A stretch of DNA of 64,000 bases from an uncultured Flavobacteriales bacterium (GTDB lineage Bacteria > Bacteroidota > Bacteroidia > CAIKAF01), in the NCBI GenBank assembly GCA_903837495.1, contig CAILUT010000021.1, positions 1 to 64,000 of the forward strand, given 5' to 3'. Below the pieces are notes generated by a model that saw only the letters and a list, made by a program, of their open reading frames with translations, made no database searches and was not told where the DNA came from. Below are positions 34,999-42,396 of this stretch, piece by piece; within the stretch, counting starts at the first letter, position 1; each line of letters opens with the position of its first letter. Made by a program: the position numbers and the translations under genes.

Positions 34999-35055
34999 GT
35001 ACAGAAATGGCCAGGGATAGGTAAGTGCTGAAAGCGAGTCATTTTAAAAGGATAA

Positions 35056-35203
35056 GGGCGGTTGCGGGCTTTCCCCGGTAGTACGCATCGGCCGGCCTAA
35101 GCCACTGCGGCTTTGCGGGGGCTCCTAAAGTCGCCTCCGCAGCACGCGTGGCTTTGGGCCGGCCGCTTTGCGCGCTACCTGGGTCAATCCCTACCGCGGG
35201 GCC
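35056..35203 (+). repeat. GC-rich structured repeat, copy 6 (plus orientation)
   Basis: This copy folds best by eye. The outer stem is GGTTGCGG with CCGCGGGGCC, where G-T pairs replace the C-G and T-A pairs of copies 2 and 4 while the same G stays bulged. GGTAGTACGC pairs with GCGCGCTACC. The long variable stem is GGCCGGCCTAAGCCAC (35090-35105) with 35148-35164, 16 pairs and one bulge. The apical hairpin is GCGGGGGC (35115-35122), loop TCCTAAAGTC, GCCTCCGC (35133-35140). It sits between aroC's promoter and the 3' end of the next minus-strand gene. Confidence 0.87.
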
Positions 35204-35230
35204 TCAATTCTTTAAACCTGGTTGATTGCA

Positions 35231-35464
35231 TTAATTCGTTATGGAATCCAACAGCCCATTGGCTTTGTCCTTTCCCTCATTCAGGGTTTCTTTAACATCT
35301 CCCCCCGTAAAATGAACATAGGCCAAAAACAAACCAAGTGCGATTAAAACAACCAGAACCAATTTTATCAATTTCTTGATGAGGAAATACACCAAAAAGG
35401 CCAAAAGGCCAATGGCAACGGCAATAAAAATAGGGTTAGAAACCAGTTTGTCTAAAAATTCCAT
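35231..35464 (-). CDS. Small membrane protein, unknown function
   Basis: From the ATG at 35464 (MEFLDKLVSNPIFIA) the product has 77 residues. There are two adjoining hydrophobic segments (IFIAVAIGLLAFLVYFLI and LVLVVLIALGLFLAYVHF) separated by a KKLIK basic turn, then a polar tail (VKETLNEGKDKANGLLDSI). It looks like a small inner-membrane hairpin protein; I do not recognise a family. The longer open frame upstream to 35581 overlaps the protease gene's end and lacks support. Confidence 0.65.
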   Translation of the reverse strand: MEFLDKLVSNPIFIAVAIGLLAFLVYFLIKKLIKLVLVVLIALGLFLAYVHFTGGDVKETLNEGKDKANGLLDSITN

Positions 35465-35547
35465 AATGAAAACCGATTGTTTAATGGCACAAAATAAGGG
35501 AAATGGGCCAAAAACCTTGAAAAAAGAACCGTTAACCCAGCTTAATC

Positions 35548-37398
35548 TTAAAACGGAAAACGATTGGCGGCATAATCCCAAGGGGCATCAAGGGCATTGG
35601 CCGAATTTAAGGGCAAGCAATAGCGAACCGAATAGCTAGCCAAATCTATAAAAACAACCCAGGCCTGGGTTTTGCTTTTGGGCAAGTCGGGCAGTTGTTC
35701 CAAAGCCGCAGGAAGCCATTGTATAAAAGGCTGACTTTGATTGGCCGACTCGGCTTTTGCGCTGCGAACCAAGACGCCTAGGTACCGAACGTTGTGTTCT
35801 TTCCGAAACGCAAGAATGTCTAAATGGTTGGCGGGGATGTGCTGCCAAGCGGGATTCGTTAATACGTTGAAGCATAAATCCCACAAATTGCTTTTCTCGG
35901 CACAAGAAAGGCGACTCCCCTGAGCGCCAATTTGAGCATTTAATGCAGGCACATTTGACCTGCTGTTGCCCGGTACCCCATGCAGCATTTCCCAATTCAT
36001 GGGCAGCCATTTAGAACCAGACAGCAATTCGGGATGTAGATTCCCCCGCCCTGAAAACCATTCCATCGTTTGCCTTGGATTGCTGGGCAAAAACCGCTGA
36101 TAGGCTAATTTAAGTTCTAAAAACCAATCGGATTCCAACATTTGGCCTGTTTGAAAAAAGATCGGCGATTCCAATTGACTGCTAAGCTTCTCAGAAAGGG
36201 AAAACCGTTTCCAGGCCGGCCAGTCGGTGCGCCGCTGAATGCGGTGTAGGCTATCGCTGAGCTCTTGGTACTTTTCTAGGTCGAATGCTTTTCCTGAAAA
36301 TTCATTCCAGGTTTGCCTTCCGGCACAATTTAACTGCAAGGCAACAGACTCGGCAAGCGGTCTGATTGCAGCTGAATCCTGAGGAAACCGCAATTGAGCA
36401 TCAAAGGTGTGCCGAAGTGCCCAAGCCGCTAACTCCCTTGCGGTCCACCTATAAAAAATGGATTCGAGGCGGTGCAGCTCAGGATTTCCCATGCCATGCG
36501 GCATGGGCAATGCCAAGGCGTTTTTTAAGGTTGCCAATTGAAGCACAATAAAAACCCGACTCCGTTCCATTTGCAGATCGCTGATGGAATCAGACAGCCA
36601 AATTTGTAGGGCCCGAATCGGCTTTGATTCCATTAAATAGGCTTGAATCAAAGCCAAATTGGCCTGATGTTGAATTTCAATTGGAATGCGTAGGGAATCC
36701 AATCGGGTTGAAGGGCGCAAGGAATTGCGGGAGGCCAACAATTTCATTCGTTCAGCTATCGCCTGCCGTTCTTCAGAAAATCCATCGTAGGGTAAGCCGT
36801 CCACCGTGCTTATTTCGGCTTCCAAAGGCAGCATGCCCGATGGAAAAAAACGGGGAGGAAGCGAGGCCGCTGTTGGGCTTTTGGGCGAAAAAATCAGGAA
36901 CGCAGATTCGGCCGCAAAATTGGAGTAGCCCGCGGCTTTTACCAAGGCTAAAGCCCGCCGATCTGCTTCTTTTTCAACTTGAACCTCGTTGGCCGAAGAA
37001 ATCGAAGAGTAATGGGCTTTAGGATAGGAATGCCTTAACTCCAAATGAGCCAATTCATGGGCCAAAACAAAGGCCAATTCAGCCCTACCTTGGCATGCCT
37101 GAACAAACCCAATGCTAATGGAAATTTCGCCCTGGGCTTCGGCATAAACCGTCTTATCGCCAGTAGCCAACAACCGAACCCGTACCGGGGCCAAATAGCT
37201 GCTTTTGGCCTGCAAAGCATGTAAAATGGATTCCAATTCCGATTGAATCAAGCGGGTTTGGCACTCCAACCAAGGACGTTCAACCACACCTTGCTCAGAA
37301 ACAGCGATGCAAGATGCGGGCGATTGGGCCTGGTAAAATCCGCATAAACCCAGCCAAAAGAACAAACCAACCAAAAGCCAAATACGCGTAATTTGCAT
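35548..37398 (-). CDS. M48-like zinc metalloprotease, exported
   Basis: The start at 37398 (MQITRIWLLVGLFFWLGLCG) gives a signal peptide and a 616-residue protein. The zinc site HELAHLELRH contains HExxH (His114, Glu115, His118). VQVEKEADRRALALV about 25 residues later supplies the third ligand Glu, as in M48 peptidases. The large C-terminal region (about 200-616) is helical and has no motif I recognise. A periplasmic role in protein quality control is inferred only. Its start codon and the truB region are divergent and closely spaced (52 bases between starts). Confidence 0.8.
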   Translation of the reverse strand: MQITRIWLLVGLFFWLGLCGFYQAQSPASCIAVSEQGVVERPWLECQTRLIQSELESILHALQAKSSYLAPVRVRLLATGDKTVYAEAQGEISISIGFVQACQGRAELAFVLAHELAHLELRHSYPKAHYSSISSANEVQVEKEADRRALALVKAAGYSNFAAESAFLIFSPKSPTAASLPPRFFPSGMLPLEAEISTVDGLPYDGFSEERQAIAERMKLLASRNSLRPSTRLDSLRIPIEIQHQANLALIQAYLMESKPIRALQIWLSDSISDLQMERSRVFIVLQLATLKNALALPMPHGMGNPELHRLESIFYRWTARELAAWALRHTFDAQLRFPQDSAAIRPLAESVALQLNCAGRQTWNEFSGKAFDLEKYQELSDSLHRIQRRTDWPAWKRFSLSEKLSSQLESPIFFQTGQMLESDWFLELKLAYQRFLPSNPRQTMEWFSGRGNLHPELLSGSKWLPMNWEMLHGVPGNSRSNVPALNAQIGAQGSRLSCAEKSNLWDLCFNVLTNPAWQHIPANHLDILAFRKEHNVRYLGVLVRSAKAESANQSQPFIQWLPAALEQLPDLPKSKTQAWVVFIDLASYSVRYCLPLNSANALDAPWDYAANRFPF

Positions 37399-37438
37399 GG
37401 AAAATAGACCGCTTAAAGGTAGGGATTGTTGCATAATG

Positions 37439-37446
37439 TATCTTTA
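37439..37446 (+). promoter_or_regulatory. -7-like element four bases before the truB start
   Basis: TATCTTTA (last base deviates from TAnnTTTG) is followed by CCGC and then ATG at 37451, the same spacing as at xerD. No -33 TTG is present at the right distance. It favours the ATG at 37451 over one at 37436. Confidence 0.35.
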
Positions 37447-37450
37447 CCGC

Positions 37451-38203
37451 ATGCTTACGGATGCCTATTTTAGAGAAGGAGCCATTTTGGTTTTTAATAA
37501 GCCCTTGAAAATGAGCTCGTTTGGACTTGTACGATTTGTGCGTGGAGTAATTACTGACCGAGGCAATCCCCGAATCAAGGTTGGACATGCAGGCACCTTA
37601 GACCCCTTGGCAGAGGGCGTCATGGTCATTTGCACCGGAAAAGCTACGCGTCAATCTTCAGAACATTCTGGAGCAGAAAAAGAATACATTGCCGAAATAA
37701 CCCTGGGTGGCATTACTGCCAGCTACGATTTGGAAACCGAAGTCATTCCACAAGTGGGAGCACCGATGCCAAATCAGGCAGAAATACAATCCACATTGGA
37801 AACATTTAAGGGCGAACAGTGGCAGACTCCCCCCATATTTTCTGCCAAAAAAATGGACGGCAGGCGGGCCTACAAATCCGCCCGAAAAGGACAAGAAGTG
37901 CGTTTATTGCCTAATGCTATTGAAATCAAAGAACTGGAATTGTTGGCGTTTGAAGCTCCTGCGGTTCGAATCCGGGTCCTTTGCAGCAAAGGCACCTACA
38001 TTCGCAGCTTGGCTCATGACTTAGGGCAAAAATGCGGGTGTGGAGCGTATTTAAGCGGACTCCAGCGCACTCGCTCTGGCGCATTCACCCTTCAAGAGGC
38101 CTACACCATGGACGGATTCCGAGCGGCGGTGCAGTCAGCACGACAAGCCATGCTCCAAATGCAAGATTTCAGCTCTGCCAATGCGGTTGGTAACGAAAAC
38201 TAA
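37451..38203 (+). CDS. truB: tRNA pseudouridine(55) synthase TruB
   Basis: From 37451 the protein has 250 residues. Motif II, GHAGTLDPLAEGVMVICTG, holds the catalytic Asp. The N-terminal AILVFNKPLKMSSFGLV and the C-terminal KGTYIRSLAHDLG motifs are typical. It makes pseudouridine 55 in the T-arm of elongator tRNAs. An ATG at 37436 would add five residues. The last 69 bases overlap the 3' end of the convergent yraN gene, and both reading frames look genuine there. Confidence 0.95.
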   Translation: MLTDAYFREGAILVFNKPLKMSSFGLVRFVRGVITDRGNPRIKVGHAGTLDPLAEGVMVICTGKATRQSSEHSGAEKEYIAEITLGGITASYDLETEVIPQVGAPMPNQAEIQSTLETFKGEQWQTPPIFSAKKMDGRRAYKSARKGQEVRLLPNAIEIKELELLAFEAPAVRIRVLCSKGTYIRSLAHDLGQKCGCGAYLSGLQRTRSGAFTLQEAYTMDGFRAAVQSARQAMLQMQDFSSANAVGNEN

Positions 38204-38506
38204 ATCAAAGCGAACCTCACCTTGTGGTGGGAATTTCTCCAAATAGCGTTCTGCCAATTCAAACAAATGCGAAACCTGCTTTTTGCTTGGGCCCATGTCC
38301 TCAATAGGAACCAGGGCAGAGCGGGTTTTTACCTCTACAAAAACCAAGGTCTTTTCGCAATCCATAATCAGGTCAATATCTCCCCTGCCCATAGACCAGT
38401 TTTGGTGTAAGCACCTATACCCTTTGCTTTCCAAAAATGTTTTTGCCAGCTGTTCGCCAGAAGCACCGGTTTGTTTTCGGGGATCTTTAGGCTTTGTATC
38501 GTTCAT
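38135..38506 (-). CDS. YraN family (UPF0102) putative endonuclease
   Basis: This 123-residue protein has the UPF0102 pattern: GEQLAKTFLESKGYRCLHQN, the PD-(D/E)XK-like active-site residues in GDIDLIMD and VFVEVKTRS, and a later FDLVFV strand. The family is predicted to be a Holliday-junction-resolvase-like nuclease, but its function is not firmly known. It overlaps truB tail-to-tail by 69 bases. The coding end (RIGRAEILHLEHGLSC) lies wholly within truB's 3' part. Confidence 0.88.
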   Translation of the reverse strand: MNDTKPKDPRKQTGASGEQLAKTFLESKGYRCLHQNWSMGRGDIDLIMDCEKTLVFVEVKTRSALVPIEDMGPSKKQVSHLFELAERYLEKFPPQGEVRFDLVFVTNRIGRAEILHLEHGLSC

Positions 38507-38757
38507 GCAGCAAGTTAATCGAAAGGCAGGAACTTGTCAAGGGGCAGCGCTTAGCAACGAATTGAATTTTTTAATCCAATCTAAAAACAAGGCATCCGCC
38601 CAATTCTTCGGCCCTCTCATTCCCTTTGCCTTTAATGCCATTCTCTGTGTCCTTTGTGCTTAAATTAGGGTAAACGTCTTCTGCTTTTCTTCTTGGTTTA
38701 ACTGAAACCAGAAGACCACATTCTGCATCTTTTCCATCGAATCCCCTCCCTTTTCTC

Positions 38758-38765
38758 TACCTTCG
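38758..38765 (+). promoter_or_regulatory. -7-like element of the aldo/keto reductase gene, leaderless geometry
   Basis: TACCTTCG is followed by CAGC and the ATG at 38770, again a four-base spacing. No -33 TTG is seen. The preceding stretch 38507-38757 contains no other feature that I can support. Confidence 0.45.
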
Positions 38766-38769
38766 CAGC

Positions 38770-39819
38770 ATGGAATTAGCATCAATTTTATTAGGAAAAT
38801 CCGGCATGCGCGTTTCAAACGTTTGCTTAGGAACCATGACTTTTGGCACCGAATGGGGATACGGGGCCGATGCCCAGGAATCGCGCCGACTTTTCGAGTC
38901 GTTTTTAAACATGGGCGGCAACTTTTTCGACACCGCCAACCGCTATACCGAAGGCAGCAGCGAACGCATTTTGGGGGAACTAATACGGGAGTTTAGCGTC
39001 CGAGACCAGGTAGTGGTGGCCACAAAATATTCCTTGCGCACTTTAGATGGCAAACCCAACGACGGAGGCAACCACCGAAAAAACATGGTGCAATCTCTGG
39101 ATGCGAGTTTAAAAAGGTTGGGCATGGACTATGTTGACCTGTTTTACCTGCATGCCTGGGATTTTTCCATTGAGCCTGAAGAATTGATGTACAATTTGAA
39201 CCTCTTGGTACAATCGGGGAAGGTGTTGCACATTGCCTTGTCGGACCTTCCAGCTTGGGTGTTTTCTGCTTGCATGAGCATAGCTCGTGAACGGCATTAT
39301 GCCCAGCCCGTAGCCCTGCAGGGCGAATACAGTTTGCTCACCCGCGATATGGAACGCGACATGATTCCTGCGGCAGCCCACTTTGGCGTTCCCGTCTTAG
39401 CATGGGGTACTTTGGCCGGTGGCGCTTTTAGCGGAAAATACTTAAAAGGAGAGCAAGGTCGTGTGCCCGAAAACAGCATACGTCGAAGCGAACGGGCAAT
39501 CAAATTAACCCAAAAAGTGGTTGAACTGGCTGCCAACCTTGGCGTTGAGCCTATTGGTTTGGCCTTGGCCTGGACCCTTCATGCCCCAGGAAACATAATT
39601 CCCATCGTTGGAGCCAGAAGCGCCAAACAACTAGAACAAACCATGCAGGGAATGGCCCTGAATGTGCCTATGGAAATGTTGGCTGAATTGGATGCCGCCT
39701 CCGCTATCTCCTATGGATTCCCCCATGATTTCTTGCGTGGCGATTTAATTCGACAACTCCAATTTGGCCACCAACACCACCAACATATCATTCCAGCCCT
39801 GTACCGCCAAAATCCCTAA
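38770..39819 (+). CDS. Aldo/keto reductase
   Basis: This 349-residue protein has the (beta/alpha)8 AKR fold motifs: CLGTMTFGTEWG, FDTANRYTEGSSERILGELI with the catalytic Asp and Tyr, VVVATKYSL with the Lys, and DYVDLFYLHAWD with the His. A C-terminal cofactor region (IIPIVGARSAKQLEQTM) is present. It should reduce carbonyls with NADPH; the substrate is unknown. Three bases separate it from the thioesterase gene, and a third small gene overlaps that one, forming a three-gene cluster. Confidence 0.94.
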   Translation: MELASILLGKSGMRVSNVCLGTMTFGTEWGYGADAQESRRLFESFLNMGGNFFDTANRYTEGSSERILGELIREFSVRDQVVVATKYSLRTLDGKPNDGGNHRKNMVQSLDASLKRLGMDYVDLFYLHAWDFSIEPEELMYNLNLLVQSGKVLHIALSDLPAWVFSACMSIARERHYAQPVALQGEYSLLTRDMERDMIPAAAHFGVPVLAWGTLAGGAFSGKYLKGEQGRVPENSIRRSERAIKLTQKVVELAANLGVEPIGLALAWTLHAPGNIIPIVGARSAKQLEQTMQGMALNVPMEMLAELDAASAISYGFPHDFLRGDLIRQLQFGHQHHQHIIPALYRQNP

Positions 39820-39822
39820 ACT

Positions 39823-40248
39823 ATGTCCCGCATTAAAATCGATTTGCCCGAAACATGGCATTTTGAAGCCAACATTCAGGTGCGCATTACCGACCTAAAC
39901 TACGGCAGCCATGTTGGAAACCAGCATTTCTTAACCTATATGCACGAAGCTCGGGTTCAATGGCTTAGCCAACATGGATGGTCTGAAATGGATGTTGACG
40001 GTGTGGGATTGATTATGGCGGATGCCGCTATCCGGTTTCGCCGCGAAATTTTTTATGGCAACCCATTGCTTATTAAATTGGCTGTGGCCGATTTGGGCAT
40101 AAGCAGTTTTACTTTGCTGTATGGATTTTATGAAGCAAATTCTATGGATTGGCTCGGCAGCGGCCAAACTGGAATGGCCTTTATGGACTATCAAAACCGC
40201 AAATTGGCTACCATGCCGCAGGCCTTTCGAAATAAATACCCAGCATGA
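39823..40248 (+). CDS. Acyl-CoA thioesterase, hotdog (4HBT) fold
   Basis: This 141-residue protein has the 4HBT pattern VRITDLNYGSHVGNQHFLTY, then MHEARVQWLSQHG, with the N-terminal Asp/His region and the long central helix. MADAAIRFRREIFYGNPLLI follows. It resembles YbgC/FcbC-like thioesterases that hydrolyse acyl-CoA; the substrate is not evident. It lies between the aldo/keto reductase (3-base gap) and a small membrane protein gene (ATGA overlap at 40245-40248). Confidence 0.88.
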   Translation: MSRIKIDLPETWHFEANIQVRITDLNYGSHVGNQHFLTYMHEARVQWLSQHGWSEMDVDGVGLIMADAAIRFRREIFYGNPLLIKLAVADLGISSFTLLYGFYEANSMDWLGSGQTGMAFMDYQNRKLATMPQAFRNKYPA

Positions 40249-40583
40249 AATTCGGTTACTTAAATTACGGGAACGACCCCAACGATAAGGGCCGAAAAAT
40301 GTTCGTTTATCTAAACCAAGTTGAAGCCGAAGACATGCTGCAACGAACCCAAGACGCCGGCATCGATGCCCACATTGAGCACCGAGAAAAAACAGGTGTC
40401 TGGTTGGTCAGTATCCCAAAAACCCACTTCGATAAAGCCTTCGACTGCAATGCTCAGGTTAAAGCAGCAGGCAAATCTTACCTCATTGCCGACCGCCCAC
40501 TTCGGTTTTTTTTGTTGGGGATATTTTTTATAGCCCTGTCTATTGCTCTCACCGGAGCCATTGTAACTGCTATAAAAGGTTGA
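40245..40583 (+). CDS. Small protein with one C-terminal membrane segment
   Basis: The 112-residue product has a soluble N-terminal part (about 1-85) and one transmembrane helix (FFLLGIFFIALSIALTGAIV). The N-terminal part, with YLNQVEAEDMLQRTQDAGID and HREKTGVWLVSIP, resembles DUF2007-like putative signal-transducing domains only loosely; I do not assign a family. Translation is probably coupled to the thioesterase gene through the ATGA overlap. The 212 bases after it up to tpiA contain no other supported gene. Confidence 0.72.
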   Translation: MKFGYLNYGNDPNDKGRKMFVYLNQVEAEDMLQRTQDAGIDAHIEHREKTGVWLVSIPKTHFDKAFDCNAQVKAAGKSYLIADRPLRFFLLGIFFIALSIALTGAIVTAIKG

Positions 40584-40779
40584 TCCGCTGGGCTGAAAAG
40601 GCCTTTTTTGCTGCGGCCTAACGCGAATTGCATGAACATCCTCTGCTCCCTTGTGTGTTGCGGCCCATTTTATGTGCGGGCTTGCTCGAAAAACATTCGG
40701 AACCAAAATTACAAAGACGGGAGCCAAAAAAACGCAAAGCAGCCTAGCCAAGGCAAACCCAATAATGCGGCTGAAATCC

Positions 40780-40787
40780 TACCTTTG
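40780..40787 (+). promoter_or_regulatory. tpiA -7 element
   Basis: TACCTTTG is an exact TAnnTTTG match. Eight bases separate it from an ATG at 40796 and 20 from the ATG at 40808. No -33 TTG is found about 20 bases upstream. Confidence 0.5.
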
Positions 40788-40807
40788 CACATCCAATGTA
40801 CACGTAT

Positions 40808-41563
40808 ATGAAACGACCCCTTATTGCCGGAAACTGGAAAATGAATACGAGCCCTGCTGAGGGAATTGCCTTGTACAAAACGTTTCTTGAAGGAAAGAAA
40901 AAAGGTGGATTTCGGCAGGAATTGGAATGGTTGGTTTTGCCGCCCTTCACCCATTTGGCGGGATTGCAAAATTTGGGCGACATTCAGGTGGGTGCCCAAA
41001 ATTGCAGCCATCAGTCAAAAGGAGCTTTCACCGGAGAAGTCAGTGTAGATATGCTCAGGGATTTGGGCTGCAGATATGTTTTGGTGGGACATAGCGAACG
41101 AAGACAGTATTTTAAGGAAGAAGAAGAAGAATTGACAGGAAAAGTCGCCCTTTTGTTGGAATCAAATTGCATACCCATCTTTTGCATAGGCGAAACATGG
41201 GAGGAGCGGGAAAAGGGATCAACAGAAACGGTTTTGGAGCGGCAAATTCAAGAGGTATTCGGTCATTTTAAAGCCATTTCTTCAGAGGTAGTATTTGCTT
41301 ATGAACCCGTTTGGGCCATTGGCACAGGAAAAACAGCCAGCGTAGAACAGGCCCAAGCTGCCCATGCATTCATCCGGCAAGTGTGGACGCGCTTTGTAGG
41401 GGAAAATAAAGCCCAATCTACCCGCATTCTTTACGGAGGCAGCATGAAGCCCGACAATGCAGAGGGCTTGCTGAGCCAAAAAGACATTGATGGAGGATTG
41501 ATTGGAGGGGCCGCTTTGGATGCCGAAGCCTTTTTAAACATAGCGCGGCAATTCCCAAAATGA
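40808..41563 (+). CDS. tpiA: Triosephosphate isomerase
   Basis: From MKRPLIAGNWKMN the protein has 251 residues, the family length; a start at 40796 would add MYTY. Catalytic residues are visible: Asn and Lys in GNWKMN, His in VLVGHSERRQYF, and Glu in FAYEPVWAIGTGKTAS. Loop 7/8 motifs LYGGSMKP and GLIGGAALD are also present. It interconverts dihydroxyacetone phosphate and glyceraldehyde 3-phosphate. It heads a cluster of tpiA, prmA, a giant secreted protein and plsY, joined by ATGA overlaps. Confidence 0.97.
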   Translation: MKRPLIAGNWKMNTSPAEGIALYKTFLEGKKKGGFRQELEWLVLPPFTHLAGLQNLGDIQVGAQNCSHQSKGAFTGEVSVDMLRDLGCRYVLVGHSERRQYFKEEEEELTGKVALLLESNCIPIFCIGETWEEREKGSTETVLERQIQEVFGHFKAISSEVVFAYEPVWAIGTGKTASVEQAQAAHAFIRQVWTRFVGENKAQSTRILYGGSMKPDNAEGLLSQKDIDGGLIGGAALDAEAFLNIARQFPK

Positions 41564-42396
41564 GGTACTATGAAACGCTGCGTTATCGAGTCCAGCCTGC
41601 CGAATTTGCCGAGGTGGTGCTCGCTTTTCTTGCAGAAGAGGGTTTTGATGGGTTTTTAGAGGAAGAACAGGGCTATACGCTTGCTTCACGTTCCTTACAC
41701 TCAGAAAAAATGACCAGCATAGGGGACATCATAAATACCCTGCCCGGCAAGCTAGAATGGACCAGCGAGCGCATTCCAGAAGAGAACTGGAATTTAGCAT
41801 GGGAACAATCTTTTCCAATGGTTGACATTGGCGATTCCATTCGAATTCGAGCTCCTTTTCACCCAAAAGGGAGCAGCAGAGAAGAATTTGAATTAGAGCC
41901 CGACATGGCCTTTGGAACAGGCCACCACCCAACCACATATTTAATGGCCGAGGCATTGCGCCATCGAAGTGCCGGCAAAACCTGCCTTGATTTTGGAACC
42001 GGGACAGGAATTTTAGCCATGGTTATGTTGCGGTTTGGAGCCATTCATGCAACAGCCATCGACACCGATGAACGGGCAGTTCAAAGTGCAAAACGGCACA
42101 TTCATTCCGAAAAACTCGGGAAAGAACGTTCGCAAATTTTATGCACCTCTGCCCTACCCAATACAGCATTCGATCTTATTGCAGCCAACATCCACCTAAA
42201 TGTCTTGGTTGAAAAATTGCCTGAAATGTACGCCCGTTTAAAACCAGAAGGCCAAATTCTGCTTTCAGGAATTCTGGAACACCAAGAAAAAAGCTTGATG
42301 AATGCCGCCGAAAAAAGTGGTTTTATATCTACCTTCAAGCAATCAAAAAAGGGTTGGGTTTGCCTGGCTCTAGAAAAATTGAACAAAACCCCATGA
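41560..42396 (+). CDS. prmA: Ribosomal protein L11 methyltransferase
   Basis: This 278-residue SAM-dependent enzyme methylates L11. The N-terminal substrate-recognition domain is followed by the Rossmann domain. It shows FELEPDMAFGTGHHPTTYLM, motif I CLDFGTGTGILAMVML and the catalytic-loop-like LIAANIHLNVLVEKLP (the family's NI-x-x-N). The start overlaps the tpiA stop as ATGA, and its own stop overlaps the next ATG the same way (42393-42396). The tpiA-prmA pairing is familiar in Bacteroidota. Confidence 0.95.
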   Translation: MRYYETLRYRVQPAEFAEVVLAFLAEEGFDGFLEEEQGYTLASRSLHSEKMTSIGDIINTLPGKLEWTSERIPEENWNLAWEQSFPMVDIGDSIRIRAPFHPKGSSREEFELEPDMAFGTGHHPTTYLMAEALRHRSAGKTCLDFGTGTGILAMVMLRFGAIHATAIDTDERAVQSAKRHIHSEKLGKERSQILCTSALPNTAFDLIAANIHLNVLVEKLPEMYARLKPEGQILLSGILEHQEKSLMNAAEKSGFISTFKQSKKGWVCLALEKLNKTP

